From the NCBI RefSeq assembly GCF_021290925.1, contig NZ_JAJSLX010000001.1, positions 62,001-126,000 on the forward strand: a stretch of DNA of 64,000 nt, given 5' to 3'. Position 1 is the first letter of the stretch; every line of letters begins with the position of its first letter. Positions 55,163 through 64,000 of this stretch are shown here, one piece after another. This DNA comes from Sessilibacter corallicola (GTDB taxonomy: Bacteria; Pseudomonadota; Gammaproteobacteria; Pseudomonadales; Cellvibrionaceae). The notes below the pieces were generated by a model. It was not told the origin of the DNA. It made no database searches and saw nothing but the letters and a program-made list of their open reading frames with translations. A program made the position numbers and the translations under genes.

Positions 55163-55930
55163 AATTAATGGTGAGTTAAGTGAAGGCTTTCGCGCAAAAA
55201 GCAATTTCATATAACCACAATAAAAATAAATTCTCACAAATAAAATTAAATTATGTTAACCAGTTAAAAAATATGTCATCAACCATTTTCTTTAGGCGCA
55301 CTAATCCACAAAAAATACGAAAAATAAAAAACAGTTATTATCGTTTTTTCAAAAGATTTAAATCCAATTAAAATTAATTGCCATTTAAACACTAACCGTA
55401 TATTAGAAATTCAAATAATACAAAAACACCCACGCAAAAACCCTAAAAAATAAATATTATTAACAAGACCCTGCAAATAATTAAAAATAAATTCAGAAAA
55501 AAAGGTAATTTTAAACAACCATCTTTATAGTTAAAAAAACCAAAGAACTAACAACAAATGTCCTTCACCAACAAAAAATAGTAATACGAGAAATTAAAAA
55601 CAAAAGGTTAGGCAATAAAAATTCTAAGAAGAAAAATACGTTTTTAGCGATATAAAAATAATACGTGCTACATTTATGAACTTATTAACTTGTAAACTTA
55701 TTAACTTGCAAAATAGAGACTATAAAACGCGCAAAAACTGCTTTCTTGACAAGTTACTCAGCTTTTATCACCATCAAACTGATTGCATTTCAACCAAACT
55801 GCATTTAAAACGAGAGAATAAGTACAAATAATAGATACCGATTAAGTACAAATAATAAAAAGCCAATCTTCTTGAAACCCAGTCTTAAAAATTATTCCTA
55901 CCGAATAAAAATACCAGCTGTAATGACGTA
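55163..55930. other. AT-rich intergenic region with short direct repeats
   Basis: About 770 bp upstream of the peptide locus, extremely A-rich with no credible ORF. AACTTATTAACTTG(T/C)A occurs twice in tandem (55679-55710), and AGTACAAATAATA is repeated at 24-bp spacing (55821 and 55845). The promoter of the peptide ORF must be near 55163-55250, but no clear boxes were chosen. Confidence 0.5.
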
Positions 55931-56197
55931 CAGGAGCCTCTGATTAACCTCAACATTACTCAGCGTGATCTCAAGCGTGCAGTTGCAAGACGCCGTTTGC
56001 AATTAATGGCCGTAGTCCTTAATAAAAACGGCAACGCCGCAAATGTGCGCTTGAGAACACGTCCTTCGGAGCCTTCCAGTTTTTTCCTGCTCTGCGTTGT
56101 GCTTTTTCGATTTAACCCGTTAGACCTTCAAAAGCACGCCTTAATCAGAAAAAAACTCCTTGGCCTGAGTGATCTTGAGGTTAATCAGAGGCTCCTA
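55931..56197 (-). mobile_element. 266-bp MITE-like element, copy 3 (inverted)
   Basis: Same element in opposite orientation. It starts CAGGAGCCTCTGATTAACC and ends ...GAGGCTCCTA, again with TA on both sides. The first base of the left end is C instead of T. Length 267 bp. It lies between the peptide locus and the RoxA-like gene. Confidence 0.85.
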
Positions 56198-56553
56198 TAA
56201 ATTTATTACCAACAAAAAATCATTACCATTGCTTAGTTATGCCGTAGCACAACAATTGCTCAGTTCGCACAAATACGGAGTCTGCTGTAGGTTTAACGGT
56301 TAACTCATGACATGGAAGGTATAACATGGAAGAAAAGATAAATGGAAATTAGCCTGATATTTTATATTTCGAATAAATTCAAGCGAATCAGAGGTTTCTT
56401 AAATCGGCAATAAACCTTAGAATGCCATAAATCCACTCATCTACTTGTATCTGCACAACAGGTTCATCGAGAATCGACAATAATAATATCGAATAATAAC
56501 TTCCAACCGAAATCACACCTGTTTTACCGCGATTAGTTTAAAAGGAGATTAAA
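56198..56553. other. Upstream region of di-haem protein gene
   Basis: 356 bp without a supported gene. Probably contains the promoter of the di-haem gene. No operator-like palindrome stands out. Confidence 0.4.
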
Positions 56554-58554
56554 TTGAATACCGATGTGATGCCTCAATCACGAATCAAACGTGTTGCAAA
56601 ATCGAAATGGTCTTGGCTGTTTACCCTGGTTATCATTGTTGTCAGCTTATACGTTGTTATGAAAGTCAGCTCTGCCATTACTAAGCTGGAATACAGCCTG
56701 ACACCACCGAAACTCCCTGCCTACCAACAAACCAGCGCCACTAAATATTTAAACGATTCTGGTTGGGGTGAGAATTCTCGCTGGTTCTATCACGCCTCTC
56801 AAGGAACCGCAACCTTGCCGATTCCTTACGATTGGCTTATTGCATTGGAAGCGCCCAAAAGCAATCCGTGGTGGATTTTTTTTGGCGGTGAAGACTTATT
56901 TATAGCAAGCGATTTACCCAAGCTCGGATTTATCAAACAAGATGAATCCACCTATAATCCCAACGCTCTCCCCATTGGCCTTGCACAAACACCGAGCATT
57001 TATTTTCCCGGTTTAAACCGAAAATCCAATGCGGTCGGTTTTACCTGTGCAGCTTGTCATACCGGACAAATCATTCACGACGATGTGCGCTACATTGTTG
57101 ACGGTGGCCCAGCAACAACTGATCTGGGTTTATTGACCAAATCCCTCGGTGCCGCACTTGGCCAAACGGCGTTGTCGAGCCAGTTTTCAATATTGGATGG
57201 TCGTTTCGAAAGATTTGCCAAACGGGTTTTAGGAAGCAACTACAACGTATTGACCAGAAACCAGTTAAAAGACGATTTAACCAATACGCTTAAGCATTTA
57301 GTAACCTCGGTGGATGTTATTAATGTCACCGAAGGCTTCACCCGCTTGGATGCGCTAAATCGAATTGGTAATCAGGTGTTCGATACGGCAATGGATCGCC
57401 CTGAAAATTACGCGCCGATTGATGCACCAGTAAATTACCCGCATATTTGGACGACCTCTTGGTTTGATTGGGTGCAATACGATGGCTCCATTATGCAACC
57501 ACTGGTCAGAAACGCGGGCGAAGCGCTGGGTGTAGAAGCTTTTGTGGATACTACCGGTCCCGATCAACAACGATTTGCGTCTTCTATTAATTACCATAAT
57601 CTGGTCAGAATGGAAAAATGGCTGGCTGGTGACCAACCCCAAGCCAATCAAGAAATCAACGGCTTACGCGCGCCAAAATGGCCGAGTGATTTTCCAGAAA
57701 TCAACACCGACGCTGCCAAAAAAGGGCAAGAGCTGTATCAAGACTTGTGTCAGGGTTGTCACTTACCGGCCATGAACACAACGGCGTTTTGGCAAGATGA
57801 TTATTGGCAAAAAATTCAATACGTTGAAAATGGTGAAATCAAAGAAACCGAAGACGCCTACCTAACACTGAATATCATTCCGTTAACGCACATTGGAACC
57901 GATCCAGCCCAAGCCGAAGTATTGCCTAACCGTACCGTTGATACCACAGGATTGAATTTAAACACTGAGGTATGCACGCCTTTACCCGACGAAGACGGAA
58001 CAGTTGCATTGCGCTACGTAGAAATGAAAGACAGCGCCACGGCCAACTACGGCTTGTCGCTGGGTGCGTTTGTGCAGCGAACCAACTTACAGTGGTTTGC
58101 TCAAAATTTTGTGCCGGATTCTCAAATCAGCACAATGGAAGGCGGACGCCCGAACTGTTTGCAGGTAGGATTAGGCTACAAAGCCCGACCACTAAACGGC
58201 GTATGGGCAACCGCACCGTTTTTACATAACGGTTCAATTGCGACCATTTACGACTTGCTGTCAACGCAAAGTGAGCGCCCAACATTTATTGAATTGGGCA
58301 ATCAAGAATTTGACGTGGTTAATTTAGGCATTGTGCAGCCTGCGAAAGTTAACACGTTAAATAGCAAGTACAGCAACACCTATTACAAAGTCACTCCCGA
58401 TTACGCCGACGGACGTTTCGTGCTCGATACACGTGAGCCAGGCAATCATAATACCGGCCACCTTTTTGACGACATAAAAGTCACCGGAAAAATTGGCCCT
58501 AAATTAAATCATGACGATAAAATGGCAATTATCGAATACTTAAAAACCTTATAA
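56554..58554 (+). CDS. RoxA-like di-haem cytochrome c (peroxidase/oxygenase superfamily)
   Basis: 666 residues starting at TTG with a good AAGGAG site. An N-terminal membrane helix (WSWLFTLVIIVVSLYVVMKV, about 19-38) anchors it. Haem-binding motifs are CAACH at 165-169 and CQGCH at 399-403, with the family block GYKARPLNGVWATAPFLHNGSIATIYDLL near 545. Length, spacing of the haem motifs and the second-domain block resemble rubber oxygenase RoxA and related di-haem cytochrome c peroxidases rather than the shorter MauG. Likely periplasmic oxidative enzyme; substrate unknown. It is not in the amine operon. Confidence 0.75.
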   Translation: MNTDVMPQSRIKRVAKSKWSWLFTLVIIVVSLYVVMKVSSAITKLEYSLTPPKLPAYQQTSATKYLNDSGWGENSRWFYHASQGTATLPIPYDWLIALEAPKSNPWWIFFGGEDLFIASDLPKLGFIKQDESTYNPNALPIGLAQTPSIYFPGLNRKSNAVGFTCAACHTGQIIHDDVRYIVDGGPATTDLGLLTKSLGAALGQTALSSQFSILDGRFERFAKRVLGSNYNVLTRNQLKDDLTNTLKHLVTSVDVINVTEGFTRLDALNRIGNQVFDTAMDRPENYAPIDAPVNYPHIWTTSWFDWVQYDGSIMQPLVRNAGEALGVEAFVDTTGPDQQRFASSINYHNLVRMEKWLAGDQPQANQEINGLRAPKWPSDFPEINTDAAKKGQELYQDLCQGCHLPAMNTTAFWQDDYWQKIQYVENGEIKETEDAYLTLNIIPLTHIGTDPAQAEVLPNRTVDTTGLNLNTEVCTPLPDEDGTVALRYVEMKDSATANYGLSLGAFVQRTNLQWFAQNFVPDSQISTMEGGRPNCLQVGLGYKARPLNGVWATAPFLHNGSIATIYDLLSTQSERPTFIELGNQEFDVVNLGIVQPAKVNTLNSKYSNTYYKVTPDYADGRFVLDTREPGNHNTGHLFDDIKVTGKIGPKLNHDDKMAIIEYLKTL

Positions 58555-58583
58555 GTTGTATTAATTACACCTTGGGCTAACTG

Positions 58584-58613
58584 CTGGAGGATGTTATTCC
58601 TCCGGTAGTTTTC
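58584..58613 (+). terminator. Terminator of di-haem protein gene
   Basis: CTGGAGGA/TCCTCCGG stem with a 6-nt loop, then TAGTTTT, 29 bp past the stop codon. Confidence 0.65.
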
Positions 58614-58670
58614 CAAACAAGCTTATTCTTCAATTAGCTTTCCATTCAAATCTAACTGCTAATTTTTTAT

Positions 58671-59633
58671 TCAAACCTCACTGCGAACAAATCGATTTTT
58701 ATATTCTCTTGGTGTTTGCTCGGTAATTTTGATAAACATTTTTCGAAATGCACTGACATCTTCGTAACCTACATCGGCGGCAACGCGCTCTATAGATTTA
58801 GTGGTGCTTTCAATTAACTCACACGCTTTTTGAATGCGTAAACGCTGAATGTACTGCGTGGGTTTTAATCCGGTTGCATTAACAAATCGCCGCAAAAAGG
58901 TTCGTTCGGTTAAATTAACGGTTTCGGCAAGTTGGCTCACTTTTATCGCTTGGTGAAAACTTTTTTGTAATTGATGCTGAACCCGAATAATTATTTCATC
59001 GCCATGATCCAAACGCGTACAAAAACTTTGATAATAACTCTGCTCACGAGAGCCGGTATCGACTAACAAAAATCGACCCAACTGCCGCATTAATTTTGAA
59101 TTGGTAAATAACGCAACCAATTCCAAGCCTAAATCGACCCAACTCATTAATCCGCCAGAAGTAATAATATCGGTGTCGTTAATCAGCAATCGACTGCTGT
59201 CTACCTGAATATTCGGAAAGTTTCGAGCCAGATCATCAGCGAGCTTCCAATGGCTCGTTACTTTACGCCCGTCGAGCAATCCGGTTTCCGCCAAAATAAA
59301 CGCTCCGGCACACACCGAACAAATAATCGCACCTTGCTTATGTTGCAGTTGCAGCCAATCGATTAAATCGGATTGCGGTTTAAGATAATACTGTTCGTAC
59401 AAGCACGGCGGCAAAATAACCACGTGAAAGTTTTCCTGAGAATTTTCAAACGATTGTTCCAAATTTTGGCTGTCGCACGTGTAGGTTTTAAAGGTTTGTT
59501 GTAAACCGTGTTCTGAACAAAATTGATTTGCCAAATAAAACTGTTCGGCTAACCCCTGTACCGCCGAGAGCATTGCACCTGGGTAATGGACAATTCCAAC
59601 GTGGATCTGAGAATTTGTCACTTTGAACCTCAT
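58671..59633 (-). CDS. GlxA-family regulator (DJ-1/PfpI + AraC)
   Basis: 320 residues. The N-terminal DJ-1/PfpI-like domain (about 10-190) has the characteristic CSVCAGAFILAETGLLDGRKVTSHW segment. The C-terminal AraC double HTH (VSQLAETVNLTERTFLRRFVNATG; VAADVGYEDVSAFRKMFIKITEQTPREYKNRF) binds DNA. Such regulators control neighbouring catabolic or stress genes. It is divergent from the isochorismatase-family gene 102 bp away, the probable target. Confidence 0.9.
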   Translation of the reverse strand: MRFKVTNSQIHVGIVHYPGAMLSAVQGLAEQFYLANQFCSEHGLQQTFKTYTCDSQNLEQSFENSQENFHVVILPPCLYEQYYLKPQSDLIDWLQLQHKQGAIICSVCAGAFILAETGLLDGRKVTSHWKLADDLARNFPNIQVDSSRLLINDTDIITSGGLMSWVDLGLELVALFTNSKLMRQLGRFLLVDTGSREQSYYQSFCTRLDHGDEIIIRVQHQLQKSFHQAIKVSQLAETVNLTERTFLRRFVNATGLKPTQYIQRLRIQKACELIESTTKSIERVAADVGYEDVSAFRKMFIKITEQTPREYKNRFVRSEV

Positions 59634-59735
59634 TTATGCCAATTTCGCCTTTAGTATAGAAGACAAATTTTCCGAATAATAGTCGCCATCACCACGGCAA
59701 CGTAATCCATTCAGAAAACTAATGAGAGAAAAACC

Positions 59736-60341
59736 ATGTCTGAGCCATCAACCACATTAAGAGAACTTGTCGGCTTAAGTAACGAAGCAAGTTCCATCAG
59801 CACCTCGGCATTGATTATTATCGACGCACAAAATACCTACCGCGAAGGCGTGATGAAGCTCGACGGCGTGGAAGGCGCATTAAAAGAATGCCGAATATTA
59901 TTGGAAAAATTTCGCGCAAGCGGCCGCCCGGTTTATCACATTCAACACGATGCAGGCGAAGGTTCACCTTATGACGTTAACGCGCCAATCGGACAAATCG
60001 CCGATGTTGTCGCGCCGATAGAAGGCGAACCTGTAATCGTGAAAAACTACCCGAGTTCATTTGTAGGAACAGAATTGGAAGCAATGCTAAAAAAAGCCGA
60101 CGTTAAAAATTTAATTTTAACGGGCTTTATGTCGCACATGTGCGTGAACTCAACCGCAAGAAATGCATTTTCGCTAGGGTTTAACCCTACCGTGGTTGCT
60201 TCGGCAACGGCAACACGTGCCCTACCGTCAAAAACGACCGGTAAAATCATTCCATCGGATTTATTAAATGAAGCAGCACTGGCGGCACTCTCGGATTTAC
60301 CGTCTGCCGTAGTACCGAGCGCAGCAGACGTGCCAGATTAA
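59736..60341 (+). CDS. Isochorismatase-family cysteine hydrolase
   Basis: 201 residues with the cysteine-hydrolase triad: Asp in ALIIIDAQNTYREGV near 30, Lys in VIVKNYPSSFVGTELEAML near 105, and Cys in LTGFMSHMCVNSTARNAFSLGF near 139. The family includes nicotinamidases, N-carbamoylsarcosine amidases and related amidohydrolases. Exact substrate unknown. Adjacent to and divergent from the GlxA-type regulator, a commonly seen pairing. Confidence 0.88.
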   Translation: MSEPSTTLRELVGLSNEASSISTSALIIIDAQNTYREGVMKLDGVEGALKECRILLEKFRASGRPVYHIQHDAGEGSPYDVNAPIGQIADVVAPIEGEPVIVKNYPSSFVGTELEAMLKKADVKNLILTGFMSHMCVNSTARNAFSLGFNPTVVASATATRALPSKTTGKIIPSDLLNEAALAALSDLPSAVVPSAADVPD

Positions 60342-60378
60342 TTTGCAATCCTAGAAAATATACTTTAAAGCAATATTT

Positions 60379-61125
60379 TTACGAATTTGCCCTTCCGGTA
60401 GATAAGTAGTAGGCCCAATCGTCTCGGCCGCGCTTACTGGCATCTTGCGCGGCCTTTTGATAATCGTAAGCCACGTTGATTGTATTTACACTCCAATCAC
60501 TATCGTGCTTTTCTAAGATTACGTAGTTCGCGTGTGGACTGTAATTTTCCATCGCGTGAACAATGGGTTCATCATCACAATACGCCGGTAAACCAACACT
60601 GCCCGTATTCACAATAAGTTGCCCAGAAGCGAGCGAAACCGCTCTTGGAATATGCGTGTGACCGCACACAACAACTGAAGATTTCTGATTGCCCAACAAC
60701 GACAAAATGTCTTTTTCAGAACGAACCACGGGCTTGCCGGTTTCAACGTTTTCTAACAAATAAATTAAATCACTGGTGGGTGTACCATGACATAAAAAAA
60801 CGTCATCGGTTAACTGGTGAGTAGGCGGCAGAGCTTTCATCCACTCAAGCGGTTCGGGCCCTAAATCGTTTAGAATAAACGCTAAGGTTGGGTTTTGCTC
60901 AATATCACTCTTGGTAGCTTCGTAAATTTGACGATCTTGATTACCGCGAATTGTCACGATATTGTGCGCCATTAACAGGTCGTAAGTTACCCTCGGAGCA
61001 ATCGGCCCGTAGAGAATATCACCCAAATTTACCGTTACATTCACACCGCGAGTTTTAATGTCTTTTAACACGGCATTAAGTGCGTAAACATTACTGTGAA
61101 TATCGGAAATGGCGGCTATTTTCAT
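60379..61125 (-). CDS. Calcineurin-like metallophosphoesterase (YfcE/MJ0936-like)
   Basis: 248 residues, cytosolic, two-metal phosphoesterase. Motifs in order: ISDIHSNVYALNAVLKDI near 5-22, NLGDILYGP near 34, TIRGNQDRQIYE near 57, HGTPTSD near 113, CGHTHIPRAVSLASGQLIVNTGSVGLP near 155-180. All metal ligands of the family are present. Substrate unknown (phosphodiester or diphosphate). Convergent with the isochorismatase gene. Monocistronic or with a downstream start. Confidence 0.88.
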   Translation of the reverse strand: MKIAAISDIHSNVYALNAVLKDIKTRGVNVTVNLGDILYGPIAPRVTYDLLMAHNIVTIRGNQDRQIYEATKSDIEQNPTLAFILNDLGPEPLEWMKALPPTHQLTDDVFLCHGTPTSDLIYLLENVETGKPVVRSEKDILSLLGNQKSSVVVCGHTHIPRAVSLASGQLIVNTGSVGLPAYCDDEPIVHAMENYSPHANYVILEKHDSDWSVNTINVAYDYQKAAQDASKRGRDDWAYYLSTGRANS

Positions 61126-61198
61126 CGTCTATTCCTAAGACATATAGAATTTGAAGTATTAATAAATAACGTTAAAATTTAATCATAAGAATAAAAAT

Positions 61199-62041
61199 CT
61201 AACGACTGGAATTATTCAGCTTTCGAGTGGTAAGCTTTTTTCTAACAATACTGTATAGCTCAGCAAACATGACAATTACGATAATAGGTAGCAGTAAGCT
61301 ACCAGGCCAGACATTATCGATGCTAATAAAAATAGCGAGTATACAAATTCCAATCAGCCCAGATTGAATCAATAACGCGAAACGATCAACGGTTGAATCA
61401 ACAAAAAACCGTCGATAAAAACGATCAATAGAATATACGAACGCAAATAGAACCAATACAAGTCCGCCCCAGCGAACAATTTGGACAAATAGATGTTTAA
61501 TAAAGCCCTTTGTATGCTGAGATACAAATTCACTCTTTATGAAATCAACTTCTGCATCATTGAGATCACCCAAATAATCGTAACCAACCGCACGATGACC
61601 TAATTCAGAACTCAGCTTTTCATCTCTCAGTAAAAACTTTATTAACATTGAGTTTTGATCAAGATCGATATCATGTATTAATAAGTATGGCTTATATTCT
61701 CTATGAAGCTTCTTTTCTAAAGAATCAACATCAGTAATAGGCGAATAACTCCAACCATGAAAATAAATTTCTAATGAGTAAAGGCCATCTTGGTTAAAAA
61801 ACTCTTGGGTATTCGCCTTTAAATAGTCACTCACTTCGTCGGGTATAGGCGACACCAACAATCGTCTAGAACATCCCCCTGTTCGTTTGAAGCTGATTTG
61901 AAACTCAGGACTGCAAACAGAGTTTTCACACGTAAAATAGAATTCCTCAATCATTCCTTCACACGACAAGGAGTACGATTTAATACTCACGGTAGAAAAC
62001 ACGATCAGCGCGATGAAATAACGAAATGCAACAAAAAACAT
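61199..62041 (-). CDS. Membrane protein, unknown
   Basis: 280 residues. A signal peptide or membrane anchor (MFFVAFRYFIALIVFSTVSI) is followed by an extracytoplasmic domain of about 170 residues with six cysteines in the first 50 (SLSCEGMIEEFYFTCENSVC; RTGGCSRRLL). Three membrane helices come at the C-terminal end (about 185-275, for example LFVQIVRWGGLVLVLFAFVY). Ends in a basic cytoplasmic tail (RKKLTTRKLNNSSR). No family recognised. Confidence 0.6.
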   Translation of the reverse strand: MFFVAFRYFIALIVFSTVSIKSYSLSCEGMIEEFYFTCENSVCSPEFQISFKRTGGCSRRLLVSPIPDEVSDYLKANTQEFFNQDGLYSLEIYFHGWSYSPITDVDSLEKKLHREYKPYLLIHDIDLDQNSMLIKFLLRDEKLSSELGHRAVGYDYLGDLNDAEVDFIKSEFVSQHTKGFIKHLFVQIVRWGGLVLVLFAFVYSIDRFYRRFFVDSTVDRFALLIQSGLIGICILAIFISIDNVWPGSLLLPIIVIVMFAELYSIVRKKLTTRKLNNSSR

Positions 62042-62120
62042 AATACCATTAACTTTTTGAATTTAGATCACATCAAATGACATATTTAGTGTTTGCAAGC
62101 AATAGAAACTCTCGGTTACC

Positions 62121-62999
62121 TTAATTTTTTTCTAAAACCGAAAATACAAAATCCCGAAATGCTTTAACTTTAGGACTGTTTTTCCCTTCAGAAGTTGTCA
62201 CAAACCAAATCGGCGCTTGGCTGGGTGCGAGCTGATTGAGTTTAACCTCTACCAAACTGCCGTCATCCAGCTCTTGTTGAATCGCAAGTTTTGATTTTAA
62301 TGCCAAACCCAAACCTTGCTTTGCGGCTTCGGTGAGTGAATCGGATTGTCTGAATAAGATTGGCCGCTGTATTGCTATCATTTGCGATTCTTTTTTTGGG
62401 TTAAGTAACTCGACTTTTATTTGCCAAGGTAACGATACCCAAGGTGCCGATAACAAATCGGGAATTGTCTTTGGCTGACCAATCTTGTTCAGTAAATTGG
62501 GCGATGCACAAATGACGCGTTCGTTATTGCAAATTTTTCGGGCAACCAGTGCGCTGTCGGAAAGTTGGCCGATGCGAATGGCGCAATCTTGTCGCTCTTC
62601 GACCAGTGGTACGTAACGATCAATGGGCTGAAATTCTAAGGTTAAACCAGAATGCGCTCCCAGAAATTCCGATAATCTTGGCATTAAATAACGATTTAAC
62701 ACCCAAGGCGATACGGTAACCCGCAGATGACCGCGCACCGAACACGATCCCGCGTCGATTTCGGCCTGCTTTAAATCTATCAGTATCTGTTCGATGCGCT
62801 CCAAAAACACTTCGCCTTCTGCCGTCAAAGACACGTTGCGGCTGTTTCGGTGAAAGAGCACCAAGCTCAAGGCACCTTCGAGCTTGCTGATACGATGGCT
62901 GGTGGTGGCGGTGGAAATTCCTAACTGATTAGCCGCCGACGTCAAACTGCCGGTGTGGGCCACAGCAACAAAGGATTCCAGGTCTTGTAGGTTATACAT
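62121..62999 (-). CDS. LysR-family regulator
   Basis: 292 residues. The N-terminal HTH is residues 2-60 (LQDLESFVAVAHTGSLTSAANQLGISTATTSHRISKLEG), and a substrate-binding domain follows from about 88. It is divergent from the royal-jelly-like gene, with palindromic operator candidates in the 97-bp gap, so it probably regulates that gene. Confidence 0.88.
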   Translation of the reverse strand: MYNLQDLESFVAVAHTGSLTSAANQLGISTATTSHRISKLEGALSLVLFHRNSRNVSLTAEGEVFLERIEQILIDLKQAEIDAGSCSVRGHLRVTVSPWVLNRYLMPRLSEFLGAHSGLTLEFQPIDRYVPLVEERQDCAIRIGQLSDSALVARKICNNERVICASPNLLNKIGQPKTIPDLLSAPWVSLPWQIKVELLNPKKESQMIAIQRPILFRQSDSLTEAAKQGLGLALKSKLAIQQELDDGSLVEVKLNQLAPSQAPIWFVTTSEGKNSPKVKAFRDFVFSVLEKN

Positions 63000-63007
63000 G
63001 GCGATTG

Positions 63008-63054
63008 TTCGAATTTTTCGAAAGCTGGTTTCAGTATTTAGTCGATTCTAATCG
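63008..63054. promoter_or_regulatory. LysR operator candidates
   Basis: TTCGAA-TTT-TTCGAA (63008-63022) and CGATT-CT-AATCG (63043-63054) lie between divergent start codons of the LysR gene and the secreted protein gene. The arrangement (two palindromes about 20 bp apart) is that expected for a LysR-type recognition and activation site. Confidence 0.5.
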
Positions 63055-63096
63055 ATGTTTTCTAAATATAATACGGTCACGACAGAGGAGATCTAA

Positions 63097-64000
63097 ATGA
63101 AAAAGCAGTTCCATTCATTGATTTTATCATTATGTATTGCCGGCATTGCTCAGGCCGATAAGCTAGAAACCGTAGCCACCTTTGATGCATCAACGCCGCC
63201 GGGTAACTTAGCAATCGCTCCCGATGGCCGCTTATTTATGAGTGTTCATGAATTTTACGGGCCAGAATTGCGCGTAGTGGAAGTGCTTAAAGACGGCTCG
63301 ACCAAACCCTACCCAACCGAAGCATGGGCGCGAGCACCCAAAGATAACGGCGTTGGCTTAAATGGCGTGCTGGGTTTGCGCGTGGATCGCCAAGGTATTT
63401 TATGGATGCTAGACGGCCAAAACAGCGAACGCGGCGGTCGAGTGGTTGGCTGGGATACGCGCTCAGAATCGCTGCATAAGGTGTTTTATCTTGCCAAACC
63501 CACCACCCGCGCGACGTCTTTTTTAAACGATTTAGCCATTGATAACAGCAACAACGCGATATACATCGCCGATACCGGCGACGGCAAAAATTCCGCACTG
63601 ATTATTGTCGATATGAACACCGGAAAAACCCGTCGCGTGCTCGAAGGCTCGAAATACACCGTGCCTGAAAATATCGATATGGTGATCGATAAAAAAGTGG
63701 TGCATTTAGGAGAAAACCCCGCCCGCATCGGTGTCAATCCAATCACCGTTGACCCCACCAATACCTGGGTTTATTTCGCGCCTATGTCTGGGCAATCCAT
63801 GTATCGCATTGAAACGAAATACCTGCTCGACGAATCGCTCTCCAATCAAGCCTTAGAAGCAAACGTTGAACGTTACGGATCAAAACCAATTTCTGATGGC
63901 ACCACCGTCGATGCCGATGGTAATGTGTATATTACTTCGGTAACGGATCACTCTATTGGCGTTATTCGCCCCGACGGCAGCTACGATGTATTGCATCAAT
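63097..64000 (+). CDS. Secreted major-royal-jelly/yellow-family protein, truncated by window end
   Basis: 301 codons seen, the rest lies past the window. An ATG with a GAGGAG site opens a signal peptide ending IAQA. The propeller body follows: TPPGNLAIAPDGRLFMSVHE, GLNGVLGLRVDRQGILWMLDGQ, TSFLNDLAIDNSNNAIYIADTGDG, and VNPITVDPTNTWVYFAPMSGQSMYRI. These are typical MRJP/yellow or SMP-30-like repeats, found in bacterial secreted hydrolases or binding proteins. It is driven from the divergent LysR region. Confidence 0.85.
   Translation, partial: MKKQFHSLILSLCIAGIAQADKLETVATFDASTPPGNLAIAPDGRLFMSVHEFYGPELRVVEVLKDGSTKPYPTEAWARAPKDNGVGLNGVLGLRVDRQGILWMLDGQNSERGGRVVGWDTRSESLHKVFYLAKPTTRATSFLNDLAIDNSNNAIYIADTGDGKNSALIIVDMNTGKTRRVLEGSKYTVPENIDMVIDKKVVHLGENPARIGVNPITVDPTNTWVYFAPMSGQSMYRIETKYLLDESLSNQALEANVERYGSKPISDGTTVDADGNVYITSVTDHSIGVIRPDGSYDVLHQ

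Noticed and set aside
50171-56197. Prophage or integrative element carrying the peptide locus
   Set aside because: No integrase, tRNA target or phage genes; only non-autonomous MITE copies at its edge.
55931-56200. Protein coding inside the 266-bp element
   Set aside because: A frame is open across copy 3, but stops interrupt it in copies 1 and 2, and no conserved start or ribosome-binding site is present.
56554-58554. MauG for the amine dehydrogenase operon
   Set aside because: The protein is about 270 residues longer than MauG, has RoxA-like blocks and lies 7 kb away in a separate transcript.

Overview
The window looks like chromosomal DNA of a moderately AT-rich Gammaproteobacterium, probably marine or otherwise aquatic and free-living. 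The evidence is a FimV-type polar hub protein (LysM domain, single membrane helix, acidic tail), a gamma-type RNase II, a DcaP-like porin, TonB-dependent uptake, and many secreted or outer-membrane proteins. The genus cannot be fixed from sequence reading alone. I see no integrase, phage module, complete insertion sequence or CRISPR array.

Layout. 1-7.1 kb is housekeeping: tRNA-Ala(GGC) with promoter and terminator, fimV, gltX and RNase II. 7.7-10 kb holds an SDR-family reductase and an AraC regulator, followed by copy 1 of a 266-bp MITE-like element. 10.3-20.1 kb is a lactate island: a FAD/Fe-S D-lactate dehydrogenase coupled to lactate permease, a divergent LysR regulator, a DcaP-like porin, and a second, quinone-type D-lactate dehydrogenase (Dld). 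20.5-26.2 kb has a lipoprotein, a small unknown pair, a chemoreceptor and an isoaspartyl peptidase. 26.3-35.4 kb encodes large secreted proteins: a double PhoX-domain lipoprotein and two tandem FG-GAP propeller paralogues. 36-40.2 kb is a DUF4402 pilin / chaperone / usher operon. 41-43.4 kb has GST, VOC and PilJ-domain genes.

43.5-49.9 kb is an aromatic amine dehydrogenase locus: TonB receptor, then large subunit, AauE, AauD, TTQ-bearing small subunit and cytochrome c. A divergent TetR gene is bracketed by two matching palindromes. 50.2-55.15 kb is the most unusual part. It comprises a previously unlisted 16-codon ORF with a strong ribosome-binding site, an intrinsic terminator, two paralogous M29/NicX-like metalloprotein genes, a class V aminotransferase and an MFS transporter, all co-directional. 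It looks like a small peptide-derived metabolite (RiPP-like) locus. 55.9-64 kb has MITE copy 3, a RoxA-like di-haem protein, a GlxA-type regulator divergent from an isochorismatase-family hydrolase, a metallophosphoesterase, an unknown membrane protein, and a LysR regulator divergent from a truncated royal-jelly/yellow-family secreted protein.

Two non-genic themes recur. One is the 266-bp element with TA-flanked terminal inverted repeats (three copies plus one remnant). The other is a set of degenerate short tandem arrays (units of 14-17 bp, a different sequence at each site) in intergenic DNA.
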